From NCBI RefSeq assembly GCF_004345615.1, contig NZ_SLWK01000001.1, positions 372,001 to 436,000 of the forward strand: 64,000 bases of DNA, in the 5' to 3' direction. The notes below the pieces were generated by a model. It saw only the letters and a program-made list of their open reading frames with translations, was not told the DNA's origin and ran no database searches. This DNA is from Natronoflexus pectinivorans. GTDB lineage: Bacteria > Bacteroidota > Bacteroidia > Bacteroidales > Marinilabiliaceae. Positions 34,901-45,963 of the stretch are shown in pieces. Numbering within the stretch: the stretch's first letter is position 1; the number at the start of each line of letters is the position of its first letter. Made by a program: the position numbers and the translations under genes.

Positions 34901-35771
34901 TTGCTTCCGGTCCATCCTTTGCATAATGATGACCAACAATAAGGTCAGTAATTGCGCCGCAGTCACCTGTTACATAACCTTTCATCCCGTATGTTCTGCG
35001 GGCAATGGTATCCACCAAAAATTTGCTTGCTGAAACAGGCACTCCGTTTACGGCATTATAAGCAGTCATAATGGATGGCATATCATCTTCCTCAATAAGA
35101 ACTTTGTAGGGTCGCAAATAGAACTCACGCATGTCTCGATTGTCCATATCGGAGCTGCCGGTATGCCTGTTAAATTCAGTATTATTTGCAAGGTAGTGCT
35201 TTCCGCATGGAACGGTTTTAAGATATCTTTCATCATTACCCATCATGCCCCTAATAAAACCGCTACCAATTTGAGACACCAGAAAAGGATCCTCACCAAA
35301 AGTTTCGGCGGTACGTCCCCAACGAGGGTCACGTGCCGGCTCAATCACCGGCGACCAATAGGTCAAGGTAAAGATAAGGTCATGGTTAAAGCCCCGGGCT
35401 TCAGCCGCAATAACAGATGCCTCACGCCTAATTAGTTCCGGATCCCAAGTACAGCCAATGGCATTACTATTTGGGAACGACGTTGCGGTCATTCCACTGT
35501 TGTTATTTCTGCCCATAACGCCATGTAGAGCTTCTCCCCAAACATCATATTTATTAACTCCCAACCGTGGGATTGGGGCCATGGTATTTCCCAGTAAACT
35601 CTGCTTTTCCTCAAGAGTCATCCGTGACACTAAGTCAACAGCCCGCTCTTCGAATGAATATGCAGTATTCAAATAAATTGGCTTATTTAAATCATGAGAG
35701 TTTTGCACAAAAGCAATAGAACCCATGGCAAAAAAGACACAAAAGGAAATTTTAATTATTCGATGTTTCAT
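31965..35771 (-). CDS. giant multidomain GH3 with CBM6-like insert and three C-terminal domains
   Basis: 1268 residues, signal peptide to about residue 22. GH3 barrel (30-330): PIPRLGVNKYDVWGEALHG, DPRWGRTAETFGEDP, nucleophile Asp270 (YVTGDCGAITD). The second GH3 domain starts at about 395 (KIAVLGPHANKIEL), is interrupted by a CBM6-like module at about 475-615 (GDWTAYYNIDV, then IEVRVDSPTGNILA), and resumes with IFVGTDQTTGREESDR. After it come a fibronectin-III-like domain (about 775-870), a BIG2-like domain (about 875-970, VSNNPSVITVNESGVI), a small Ig-like domain (about 975-1048) shared with the GH43 lipoprotein at 3447, and a concanavalin-like domain (about 1050-1265, VSDEFNNGQPGSQWNW) of the type fused to GH43 enzymes. 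A typical GH3 has 700-870 residues. Probably a beta-xylosidase; the added domains suggest polymer binding. Confidence 0.9.
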   Translation of the reverse strand: MKHRIIKISFCVFFAMGSIAFVQNSHDLNKPIYLNTAYSFEERAVDLVSRMTLEEKQSLLGNTMAPIPRLGVNKYDVWGEALHGVMGRNNNSGMTATSFPNSNAIGCTWDPELIRREASVIAAEARGFNHDLIFTLTYWSPVIEPARDPRWGRTAETFGEDPFLVSQIGSGFIRGMMGNDERYLKTVPCGKHYLANNTEFNRHTGSSDMDNRDMREFYLRPYKVLIEEDDMPSIMTAYNAVNGVPVSASKFLVDTIARRTYGMKGYVTGDCGAITDLIVGHHYAKDGPEATAMGLIAGVDSDCGGEYQSHVITALERGLITEADIDRALINMFTIRMRLGEFDPARMVPYAGIKPGIINDPSHNELALEIATKTPVLLKNEVVSAIGEKALPLRPQNIQKIAVLGPHANKIELGDYSGPVEDHYVSTPLQGIKSYVKRNNLGIEVVHGDGGNIDRRNDFFTLSTFTTVSNSGEKHQYDATIFDESASGIIASERFGTKSLRGIKDGDWTAYYNIDVTRLDSIMFNMNVALSGGAIEVRVDSPTGNILASEMVESSSTGGFFGSRVTVAAKVNTLGITGPRNIYFIYREPQPESTDQATLDLAASSDVAIIFVGTDQTTGREESDRFSLALPGNQMNLIQAVAEVNPNTIVVMQTMGMVEVEEIKHNPNIPGIFYVGYNGQAQGAAIAKVLFGEINPGGKTTVTWYKSVDDLPDFNDYTLRGDDEKNGRTYMYFDKDVSYEFGFGLSYTTFEYSNFKISKSEMTPNDMITVSVDVKNSGNVDGDEVVQVYVTTPDSPVSLQRPIKRLKGFKRVTIPAGQIKTVSIDINCFDLWFWNEDDNKLAFDNGRYVFEIGASSRDIKGTVEAVMAGKFKAELKTVVATSDKIVLQPGDKSGTSFTACLTDDSFIDVRHTNVEYVSNNPSVITVNESGVISALKPGVATVFVHVTHNGVTVSDDFPIKVMPNLTPASITINGRTLKGFNADKKAYSYLMNRSSRVPRVNASAESKDVTVEIQQAKGIPGTAIISFVDYNTYEKNTYYINFDVASVSDEFNNGQPGSQWNWVRENPNNHSFTSAPGALTITAEEGDISEGSNNARNLLLQSANNDWTIETKLVASRTPSQPENAGIVAYQDDDNFVKLMFRAVIKTSRQTGVQPGTIDLLFEENGIAKSVASINLKEEVIGDNHLLLRLSKEGSRYSAYYSVDGKTFEKLGESDILLKDIHAGLLVCDGVITQSMTSTFWFDSSTTKPDSPFDVSFDYFRIQNRGLK

Positions 35772-35959
35772 TTTTCTACAATTTGTTTGTTAAGGTTATA
35801 TTGTTTGGGTGGAAAACGTACTTTATGCTTGCTTCCTTAATTTCCGAATCCCTTTTCTATTTACTTGTCTAAAATTTGACTATTTTTTATGACTGCTTGC
35901 CACTCCAAAAGCCAACCTCTCATTGATATAAATTCAATTTCCAATAAAACTAATCTCGT

Positions 35960-37816
35960 TTAAAAACTTCTGATAGTCGCATACACGCCATAAACTTCAT
36001 CCTCAATCTCAAATAATGGTTTTAAGGTGTAAGTTGACCCATTGTTATTAAGATAAAACATGTCATTTTCAGAAACCAGATTAGCCAGAATTGACTCATG
36101 ATCTCCTTTCAAGATCAATTCATTACCACTTTTAAATGCCAATAAGATAGGGCCATAAAACAAGGCGATCACACTCTCATCGTCGGGCATGGTTTTAATA
36201 TGAAAGTCATAATCAAAGGATAAACTGACTTTGTCTCCATCGTTCCATTCTCGATTAAAACTGAGGAATGATTCCGGCTTAATTTCAATATTCTGAATTT
36301 CATCATTAATAGAGACGGTAAGATTGTTTGCCCAGGAGGGAATAAAAAAACGGAGGTCTAACTCTCTCTCTTCAGGTGTTGAAACACTAAACTCCACCGA
36401 TGGGCTTAGAGGGAAATCTCCTGTTTGTTCAATTTCTACCCCCATTTCAGTCCAATTCAATTTCGAAGGGATATACATATTTATCCATAATGTTGAGTTG
36501 TGGTGAAAATATATCCCTGAATTAAGCTGGGCAAAAGCCTCAATTGACGAACCATTACAACAATGAAAGTCATTTTCTGCTAAGAACTTCTTTTGCCTGG
36601 GCGAGCCCAATGGCAAATGGTAAACACATTTGCCTGTGCGGGCACTTTGTAATGCCATCACTGAATTGTAAAAAGTATTCATAAAGGCATCTGCATATTT
36701 TGGCTCAGCTGTCCAGGAGAACAATGATTTTGAGATCTTCTGGGTATTATGCGAAACGCAAGTTTCAGCAATTTCCTTTGTCATAGTATTGCTCAACACC
36801 CCCGGCACACCCCAGTGTTCAGCACTCAATGAAGTAGGGGTTATAACGTTTGGTCGGGGACCACTGCTCGAACCGTTAGCATATACATGATAATTGATTA
36901 ACATATCCCAAAAATTTATCACGGCGTTGCGATACTTCGCATTCTTGTTTATAGGATATGCCTCTGCAAAACCATTAACCAACACAATATGTGTATTGGA
37001 ATGAAGACCCGACAGAATGTTTTCATTATTTGCCATTGGTTTAAGGAACCAATCACGGTCGAAGAGTTGAGCCAATTCCAAGTGAACAGAATCGTTTGTC
37101 ACTGCATACAATTTGTACAGCACTTCATTCATTGCCCCCGCTTCATTCATTGGATTAGCTCCAACACTGTAGAGAACTTTTTCAATGGTCTCCTCATCAA
37201 GTTTCGACATGCGCATTTTTACATATGCAGCCATTTGTTTCACCATATCCAGAGCTCTTTGGTTGCCTGCAAAAATGTATGCATCCAGCAAACCCTGCAT
37301 GATTTTGTTATAAGTATAATAAGGAGCCCAAACCCCACCAAACTGAGATTCTAACACATCGAAATCTCTTTCAGGAAATGCACTCAGATAGCCATTCCCA
37401 AATACCATCTGACATTTATAAAGCTCATCCACCATGTAATTTATTCTTTCCAAAAAATCGGAATCCCCATACCTTGCGACTAAAAAAGAAGCAGCAGAGA
37501 GGTAATGCCCGGTAAAGTGACCCTTAAGGCCAACCCACGGAGCTTCCCACCCATCAAGGGGTTTCGCATTGGTTGGCAACCCTGCATTTTCTCTGAAGTT
37601 ATGCAGCAGCCTGTCGCTGTCAAGAGATCTCAAATATTCAGTATTTAGCTCTTCACGCTCTTTTACCCAGGAATCATTTAACGTTACCAAATGCCCGGGA
37701 AAAGGCAAAGCTACGTCTATAGAAAAGTCAGAAATTGATTTATCCTGAACCTTTGAAGAGCTGCATGAGTAAATCAAAACAGACAACAATACCGTTAGTA
37801 CTTTAAAATTTTTCAT
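35960..37816 (-). CDS. GH127/GH146-like (DUF1680) lipoprotein
   Basis: I place the start at 37816 (618 residues), which gives a lipoprotein signal MKNFKVLTVLLSVLIYSC (Cys18). The frame is open 27 codons further through the leader hairpins, but that part is repeat. The barrel shows VGLKGHFTGHYLSAASF and APYYTYNKIMQGL. The family zinc ligands are conserved: Glu351-x-Cys353 (IAETCVSHN) and Cys419-Cys420 (FHCCNGSSIEAF). The gene is shorter than the paralogue at 16831-19230 and lacks its C-terminal sandwich. The two differ clearly in sequence, so they likely act on different linkages. Substrate unknown; known GH127/GH146 activity is beta-L-arabinofuranosidase. Its start lies 77 bases past the GH2 stop. 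Confidence 0.85.
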   Translation of the reverse strand: MKNFKVLTVLLSVLIYSCSSSKVQDKSISDFSIDVALPFPGHLVTLNDSWVKEREELNTEYLRSLDSDRLLHNFRENAGLPTNAKPLDGWEAPWVGLKGHFTGHYLSAASFLVARYGDSDFLERINYMVDELYKCQMVFGNGYLSAFPERDFDVLESQFGGVWAPYYTYNKIMQGLLDAYIFAGNQRALDMVKQMAAYVKMRMSKLDEETIEKVLYSVGANPMNEAGAMNEVLYKLYAVTNDSVHLELAQLFDRDWFLKPMANNENILSGLHSNTHIVLVNGFAEAYPINKNAKYRNAVINFWDMLINYHVYANGSSSGPRPNVITPTSLSAEHWGVPGVLSNTMTKEIAETCVSHNTQKISKSLFSWTAEPKYADAFMNTFYNSVMALQSARTGKCVYHLPLGSPRQKKFLAENDFHCCNGSSIEAFAQLNSGIYFHHNSTLWINMYIPSKLNWTEMGVEIEQTGDFPLSPSVEFSVSTPEERELDLRFFIPSWANNLTVSINDEIQNIEIKPESFLSFNREWNDGDKVSLSFDYDFHIKTMPDDESVIALFYGPILLAFKSGNELILKGDHESILANLVSENDMFYLNNNGSTYTLKPLFEIEDEVYGVYATIRSF

Positions 37817-37886
37817 GCGTCTATAATTTGTTATTTCATCCCGAGTACTCGGGATGGAACGCGTCCCGAAGCCTCGGGACGCGTTT
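37817..37886 (-). repeat. leader repeat with two tandem hairpins upstream of GH127/146
   Basis: The start-codon box (mRNA strand AACAAATTATAGACGCATGAAA) is followed upstream by a perfect 20-base palindrome at 37837-37856 (core CCCGAGTACTCGGG). Directly next to it is a 12-bp-stem hairpin at 37858-37885 (loop 37870-37873). The two hairpins occupy nearly the whole gap to the GH2 stop codon and may also act on GH2 transcript termination. Confidence 0.8.
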
Positions 37887-37893
37887 AATAAAA

Positions 37894-41082
<3,189 letters not shown>

Positions 41083-41128
41083 TTATTTAAAATTCTTTAT
41101 TCTGGTGCAACTCACCCATCCCCAAAGG

Positions 41129-41157
41129 TTTGAAACATGCTGTGGGCATGTTTCAAA
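41129..41157 (-). terminator. hairpin between the second esterase and GH2
   Basis: A perfect 12-bp stem (41129-41140 with 41146-41157) and a 5-base loop, past the esterase stop codon (41189) and ahead of the GH2 start (41076). No clear U-tract on the minus strand. Confidence 0.5.
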
Positions 41158-41188
41158 AACACCTGAATATCAAACATTTTCTGCAAAA

Positions 41189-42106
41189 CTATGGCAGATT
41201 CTTTTTATCAACAGTCCAAACTTCCGATTTTGATAGTTGGCATGGATTTCCGGTGAACATTTTCCCGGCCTCTTCGTCGCCTTTTAGTTGCCACTTGTAC
41301 CATGCGGTTGCAACAATGGCAAATTCTCCGCCATGTGGTTGACGATAGGTTCCACCGTGCCCAACGTCCATATTGGCTACAAAAACAGGCACATGATTGA
41401 TGCGATTAAAATCGTCCATCCCGTTATTATAGGCAATATCCGACTCACCACCCAGTAAATAAAGTGTTGGAGTGTGTAGTTTTTCCAGGTGATCTTTTGA
41501 CAATGCCGGCATCCCCGGCATTCCTCCACCCGGATTAGGCAAAATTCCACTATTACAAATGATTGCGGTAGTTACTCTTGGATCGGGAGCAACCTCAAGA
41601 GCTTGTAATCCACCACAGGACATTCCGCTGACTGAGATTTTAGATACATCAATTTTATTGTAGAATACGCTTTCACTGTTACTGTTTTGAGCAATGGCCC
41701 AATCTATGGCATCAGTAAGCTGGGAGGAAACAGACCTACCTCCTCCGTGCTCCTGCCCTTCATGAGGCATTGGCCCTATGGCAATCACCAAAAAGCCGTG
41801 CGAAGCCACTTCCGAGAGAAAATTAACATGCTCCCAGGGAGAGTTGGCACATGCGCCGTTACCCCAAACAATGATTGGTAATTGATATTGATCTCCAAAA
41901 ACATCAAGATTCTTTGGTCGAAAAATGGTATGAGTAATTAAAGAACCATCCGTGTACATAATAGCGCTATAATCACCTGTTCCCCCATCTTCAACAACTC
42001 TGGGCTCATTAACTTTTAAGGTGTTATCCTGTTGGGCATACAAACCGAAACTGAAAAACACCAGAAACAATAAGAGAAATCGAAAAAACTTGCCATTGAA
42101 CTTCAT
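41189..42106 (-). CDS. secreted alpha/beta-hydrolase (dienelactone-hydrolase/esterase type)
   Basis: 305 residues from ATG at 42106, with a signal peptide (about 1-24, FSFGLYAQ). The fold pattern is LPIIVWGNGACANSPWEHVNFLSEVASHGF, the nucleophile elbow SVSGMSCGG with Ser163, acid Asp223 (GGESDIAY) and His250 (DVGHGGTY). It resembles the branch of alpha/beta-hydrolases that includes acyl-sugar esterases, cutinase/PET-hydrolase-like enzymes and dienelactone hydrolases. The substrate is not readable; removal of acyl groups from hemicellulose is suggested only by its neighbours. It differs from the esterase at 8678-9583. The GH43-CBM6 stop lies 184 bases upstream, and a repeated intergenic element fills that gap. 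Confidence 0.78.
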   Translation of the reverse strand: MKFNGKFFRFLLLFLVFFSFGLYAQQDNTLKVNEPRVVEDGGTGDYSAIMYTDGSLITHTIFRPKNLDVFGDQYQLPIIVWGNGACANSPWEHVNFLSEVASHGFLVIAIGPMPHEGQEHGGGRSVSSQLTDAIDWAIAQNSNSESVFYNKIDVSKISVSGMSCGGLQALEVAPDPRVTTAIICNSGILPNPGGGMPGMPALSKDHLEKLHTPTLYLLGGESDIAYNNGMDDFNRINHVPVFVANMDVGHGGTYRQPHGGEFAIVATAWYKWQLKGDEEAGKMFTGNPCQLSKSEVWTVDKKNLP

Positions 42107-42143
42107 AATCAATAATTTTTTGAGTTAGATATTTAAGCGTTTA

Positions 42144-42299
42144 ATTGAATAATAGTTCGTAAATCTTTTTTTATTTACCTAATAATCAAACATTTATAAA
42201 TATACTGCGATGATATTTAATCAACTGATAATAAAAAGCTTATTTGTGTCTTATATCTAATCCCGAATGTCTCGGGAAAAGTATAACGATCTATTGATT
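42144..42299. repeat. 150-bp intergenic repeat, copy A
   Basis: Aligns along its length with 50263-50413. Shared blocks include AATAGTTCGT(A/T)AATC, AACTGATAATAAAAA, TATCTAAT, a CCCGA(5 bases)TCGGG hairpin (42261-42277) and TAACGATCTATTGATT. The last block overlaps the stop codon of the GH43-CBM6 gene. Confidence 0.7.
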
Positions 42300-43649
42300 G
42301 AACTTCCACCAGTCAAAATCGAACAGGTCTTTTTCTCCTCTGAAAACAAAATAGAGATCCCGAACACCTTTTGCATTTTCGTTTACGGGTGCTGAAAAAG
42401 TTCTCCAAATACCACCTTCCCGGGAAGTGTTTACATCAACTGTGGCTATAATGGGGCCATCGAGTCTATCGACTCTTATTTCAATTTTTCCTCCATAAAG
42501 CGACGCAACACTTACATCAACCGACTTTGCACCAGTTGAAAAATCAGCCCCTTTTACCATGATGTAATCACCATGATTTATAGAGGTAACGAATTTACGA
42601 TCGGCAATTCTCTCTCCTCTTGCCCAATCAAAATCGCCTTCCCATTCCGTTTCAGATCTGGTTTTAACGCCTTCGCTCCAAGCCATCGTTTCTGCTTCTA
42701 CTCTTTCAAAAGGATTCAGAGTTCCCACTTGTTGCGGACCTTCTACCGTCCAGTAAGGACGGTTTTGTATGGTTCCGTCAGAGTTATAGACCATCTCATC
42801 GAGCATCACTGAGCGGCGCTCGTAAAATTTCGTGGTTGTTAGTTTAAGCAGATCATAACTGTGGCCAAAGCAGTACCACTTCCCTTTAAATTCAATAATT
42901 CCGGGATGGTTTCCCCTGCTTAGTTCTGTTGCATCCATAATCATACCCTTATACTCCCATGGACCCGTAGGTGAGCTGCTCATGGCATAACCAATCCCTT
43001 CGGGACAACAAGTAGATGCATAAGCCATATAATAATGCTCATTGCGTTTCCAAACCCAAGGACCCTCCTGATAATTTGCAGGTGTTGTTTCCTCCACCAT
43101 AATCTCTCCGGAATATGAAATCATATCCTCATTAAGCTTCACATAGTAAACTTTAGGATTTCCCCAATACAAATATGCCTGCCCGTCATCGTCAATAAAA
43201 ACAGCCGGGTCAATATCATGATGACTGTTCTGAATCAATGGTTTTCCAAGCGGATCCTCAAAAGGGCCATAGGGACTATCGGCCACCAAAACACCTATCC
43301 CAATTCCATTTGGAATGGGGCAATAGAAATAAAACTTCCCATTGCGTTCGATACAATGTGGAGCCCATGCTCCATTGTCGTATGGGACCCAATCAAAATT
43401 ATCTAACGATGCAACCACACCATGATCTGTCCAGTTCACCATATCGGTTGAAGTATATAACAACCAATTAAACATTTTAAAGCCCATGGCATCATCGGCA
43501 TCATGCCCCGTGTACAAAAACACTGTATCATTATAAACCATGGGCGCCGGATCGGCGGTGTATTTGGTTTGGATGATGGCTCTTTGAGCAAGGACTGTTT
43601 GACTCATCAAAAAAGAGATTATCAAAAATAGTGAGAATCGACTTTTCAT
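42291..43649 (-). CDS. GH43 (subfamily 29-like) with C-terminal CBM6, second copy
   Basis: 452 residues with a signal peptide (about 1-22, MSQTVLAQ). Same layout as the protein at 13116-14492: base Asp33 (YTADPAPMVYND), Asp147 (HHDIDPAVFIDDDGQAYLYWG) and acid Glu195 (NYQEGPWVWKR). A C-terminal CBM6 (about 325-452) contains RVEAETMAWSEG and the DLFDFDWWKF ending. The active-site region NGAWAPHCIERNGKFYFYCPI is close to its paralogue. Probably an alpha-L-arabinofuranosidase acting on arabinoxylan; two copies may prefer different positions of arabinose. Its start codon is preceded by a leader repeat (43650-43750), which separates it from the sugar-metabolism genes. Confidence 0.9.
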   Translation of the reverse strand: MKSRFSLFLIISFLMSQTVLAQRAIIQTKYTADPAPMVYNDTVFLYTGHDADDAMGFKMFNWLLYTSTDMVNWTDHGVVASLDNFDWVPYDNGAWAPHCIERNGKFYFYCPIPNGIGIGVLVADSPYGPFEDPLGKPLIQNSHHDIDPAVFIDDDGQAYLYWGNPKVYYVKLNEDMISYSGEIMVEETTPANYQEGPWVWKRNEHYYMAYASTCCPEGIGYAMSSSPTGPWEYKGMIMDATELSRGNHPGIIEFKGKWYCFGHSYDLLKLTTTKFYERRSVMLDEMVYNSDGTIQNRPYWTVEGPQQVGTLNPFERVEAETMAWSEGVKTRSETEWEGDFDWARGERIADRKFVTSINHGDYIMVKGADFSTGAKSVDVSVASLYGGKIEIRVDRLDGPIIATVDVNTSREGGIWRTFSAPVNENAKGVRDLYFVFRGEKDLFDFDWWKFNQ

Positions 43650-43750
43650 GTGTCTATAGTTTAATTTTCAGTTACCACATGGAACTCGCCAATCCAGTCA
43701 TTTCCCTGTGTGAGAAAAGCTTTCTCATGGCTCGTTTCATAGTTTCATAT
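43650..43750 (-). repeat. leader repeat upstream of the second GH43-CBM6 gene
   Basis: A short leader-repeat unit. The start-codon box on the mRNA strand is AAACTATAGACACATGAAA. It is followed upstream by CACATGGAACTCGCCAATC, CCAGTCAT, a compact GTGAGAAAAGCTTTCTCA hairpin and ATGGCTCGTTTCAT. Confidence 0.8.
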
Positions 43751-43851
43751 TTATTTGGTGTTATTCAAAATTCATAGTGTGATTGCATGCTTTATGGATC
43801 CTACATGAGTCTCACTGAGGTATAGTTAACCTTCCTTCGGCTAGGTCATTC

Positions 43852-44919
43852 TTAACCTTTTAATTCTTCATCAAAAACGATGGCCACTTTTCCGCACTTA
43901 CCTTCATTCATAAGTTCATAGGCCTTGTCTGCCTCATCAAGCGAAAACCGATGCGTTACCAAATCTTCAGGGTGAATGCCCCATCTGACCAGACGCTCGA
44001 CTAGTTCCTCCATTCGCCAGATGTTGGTCACCCATGAGCCATGAATAGAAACTTGATCATGAATGATGTCGGGACTTGGATTAAATTCAACCGTACCTCC
44101 TTCGCCAATCATGACCATTTTGCCCCACTTACGGGTGGCTCTTATACATAGCTGTCGTCCATGGGTATTACCGGAACAATCAACGGTTTTTTCAAAACCC
44201 TGCTTTTGATATGTTGTATTCAAAACCTCCTGAAGAGTATCCGCTCCGGCAACAAACGTTTGATTGGCCAAACCGAGATTTTTTGCAATGTCACATCTTT
44301 CTTTAACCGTATCGACTCCAACCAGATGGTTTGCTCCCATTGCTTTGGCAAGCATCAGGGCAGCCAGCCCTACAGGCCCTAAACCAACCACCAAAACAGC
44401 ATCATTTCCAGATACTCCTATTCTTTCAAGGCCTTCGTAAACCGTACCAAACCCGCATGCAATCTGAGCACCATCCACATAAGTCAATTCGTCAGGCAGT
44501 AATACACAATCCTTCTCCTCGGCCACAATGTAAGGAGCCATTCCACCATCCCGTTGCCATCCATATGCAGCACGTGACGGGCTGGTACATGAGATCATAT
44601 AACCCCGACGACAATCGTTGCACACTCCACATCCGGAAATATGATAAATTACAACCCTGTCACCCTCTTTAAAGCGCTTAGTATTTGATCCGCATTTAAC
44701 GATTTGTCCACAAGGCTCATGTCCTGCAATTTTATTCTGATATGCTTCCGGCCCTTTTCCCAGGTGTTCACGGTAAATGGCTCTTATATCACTCCCACAT
44801 ATTGTAGAAGCTTTCATTCTAATGAGAACTTCTCCCGGTCCGGGCTGAGGAATTGTAACTTCTCTGAAATCCACGGTACTGTTACCCGGGAGATACGCAG
44901 CTTTCATATTTGTTTCCAT
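43852..44919 (-). CDS. zinc-dependent medium-chain alcohol/polyol dehydrogenase
   Basis: 355 residues, cytoplasmic (no signal). The catalytic zinc ligands are Cys41 (ICGSDIRA) and His67-Glu68 (IAGHEPCG); the structural zinc site is Cys97, Cys100, Cys103 and Cys111. The Rossmann motif is VVGLGPVGLAALMLAKAMGA, followed by VGVDTVKERC with an Asp that favours NAD+. The family covers sorbitol, L-threonine, L-galactonate and related dehydrogenases. Its position, 14 bases after an aldo/keto reductase and downstream of a FucP-like permease and GH95, suggests oxidation of an imported deoxy- or L-sugar or its polyol/aldonate. The exact substrate is unknown. An alternative ATG lies at 44907. Confidence 0.85.
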   Translation of the reverse strand: METNMKAAYLPGNSTVDFREVTIPQPGPGEVLIRMKASTICGSDIRAIYREHLGKGPEAYQNKIAGHEPCGQIVKCGSNTKRFKEGDRVVIYHISGCGVCNDCRRGYMISCTSPSRAAYGWQRDGGMAPYIVAEEKDCVLLPDELTYVDGAQIACGFGTVYEGLERIGVSGNDAVLVVGLGPVGLAALMLAKAMGANHLVGVDTVKERCDIAKNLGLANQTFVAGADTLQEVLNTTYQKQGFEKTVDCSGNTHGRQLCIRATRKWGKMVMIGEGGTVEFNPSPDIIHDQVSIHGSWVTNIWRMEELVERLVRWGIHPEDLVTHRFSLDEADKAYELMNEGKCGKVAIVFDEELKG

Positions 44920-44933
44920 ATATTCTTACTCAA

Positions 44934-45953
44934 TTAATTTGTTATTTTACCATCTAAATCCCATAAATCTTCCCAACCTTTTGCACCTTCCCACAAAAAC
45001 ACCTGTCCTTTAATTAAACGACAATTCTTATCTATTCCGGCAATTTGCTTCATCTCCTCACTGGAGATAGGCTCTCCCGAAACAGCTTTAAGGTTATTGA
45101 CAATTTTCACCGGTGATACCGAAAAAGGTATCACCACTTCACCTCTTTGAACGCCCCATTTGATGCACACCTCAGCAGGATGTAATTTCAACCTTTCGGC
45201 GATTTTCACAATTACCGGGTCTTCAATATCTACCGTATCATCTTCTGTCCTATCGCGCTCCGGTCGTTTAGGCGAACCAATTGGCGAATAGCCAATTGGT
45301 TGAATATTCTTTCCAACCAAATAATTAAATAACTCCGGTTGCTGAAAATGGGGATGTATTTCCATTTCATTTACAACAGGCTTAATTTTGGCATCTTTTA
45401 ATAATAATTCCATTTTTGGAATGGTCATATTAGAGGTTCCAATTGATTTGACCAACCCCATCTCCACCAACTGCTCCATCTGCCGCCATGTTTCCATATA
45501 AGCATCATGATTATATGGCCGTGAATCGGGATTGCGAGCATCGCCGTCACAACCGGGAGCATGATAATTCGGGAAAGGCCAATGAACAAGATAAAGGTCC
45601 AGATAATCGAGTTGTAAATCTTTCAAACTCTTCTTACAAGATTCAATGACCTTATCATGGGCATCATTCCACACTTTGGAAGTAATCCAAAGATCCTGAC
45701 GATTTACAACCCCCTCGATAATCAATTCTGAAATTGTATTACCAATTTCAGATTCATTCATATATACCGAAGCACAGTCTATATGTCTGTACCCGTTTCT
45801 GACAGCAAAATCAACAGCCCCGGCAATCTGATTTGCATTGTAATTATCGGATCCAAAAGTCCCTAACCCAACAACCGGAATCTTTTCACCATTACTAAGC
45901 GCGATGCGGGGAATATCCTCCCCGATTCTGTTATTTTCGATATCTGATTCCAT
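44934..45953 (-). CDS. aldo/keto reductase
   Basis: 339 residues, cytoplasmic. The N-terminal motif IALSNGEKIPVVGLGTFG and the catalytic tetrad Asp59 (RHIDCASVY), Tyr64, Lys93 (WITSKVW) and His124 (LYLVHWPFP) are intact. VIPFSVSPVKIVNNL is the usual NADP-binding region. It belongs to the aldose-reductase-like branch. Reasonable roles are reducing an aldehyde made from the imported sugar (for example lactaldehyde) or oxidising L-fucose/L-galactose at C1; known sugar dehydrogenases exist in this superfamily. It is translated in one unit with the permease (10-base gap) and the dehydrogenase (14-base gap). Confidence 0.85.
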   Translation of the reverse strand: MESDIENNRIGEDIPRIALSNGEKIPVVGLGTFGSDNYNANQIAGAVDFAVRNGYRHIDCASVYMNESEIGNTISELIIEGVVNRQDLWITSKVWNDAHDKVIESCKKSLKDLQLDYLDLYLVHWPFPNYHAPGCDGDARNPDSRPYNHDAYMETWRQMEQLVEMGLVKSIGTSNMTIPKMELLLKDAKIKPVVNEMEIHPHFQQPELFNYLVGKNIQPIGYSPIGSPKRPERDRTEDDTVDIEDPVIVKIAERLKLHPAEVCIKWGVQRGEVVIPFSVSPVKIVNNLKAVSGEPISSEEMKQIAGIDKNCRLIKGQVFLWEGAKGWEDLWDLDGKITN

Positions 45954-45963
45954 ATATATCTAT

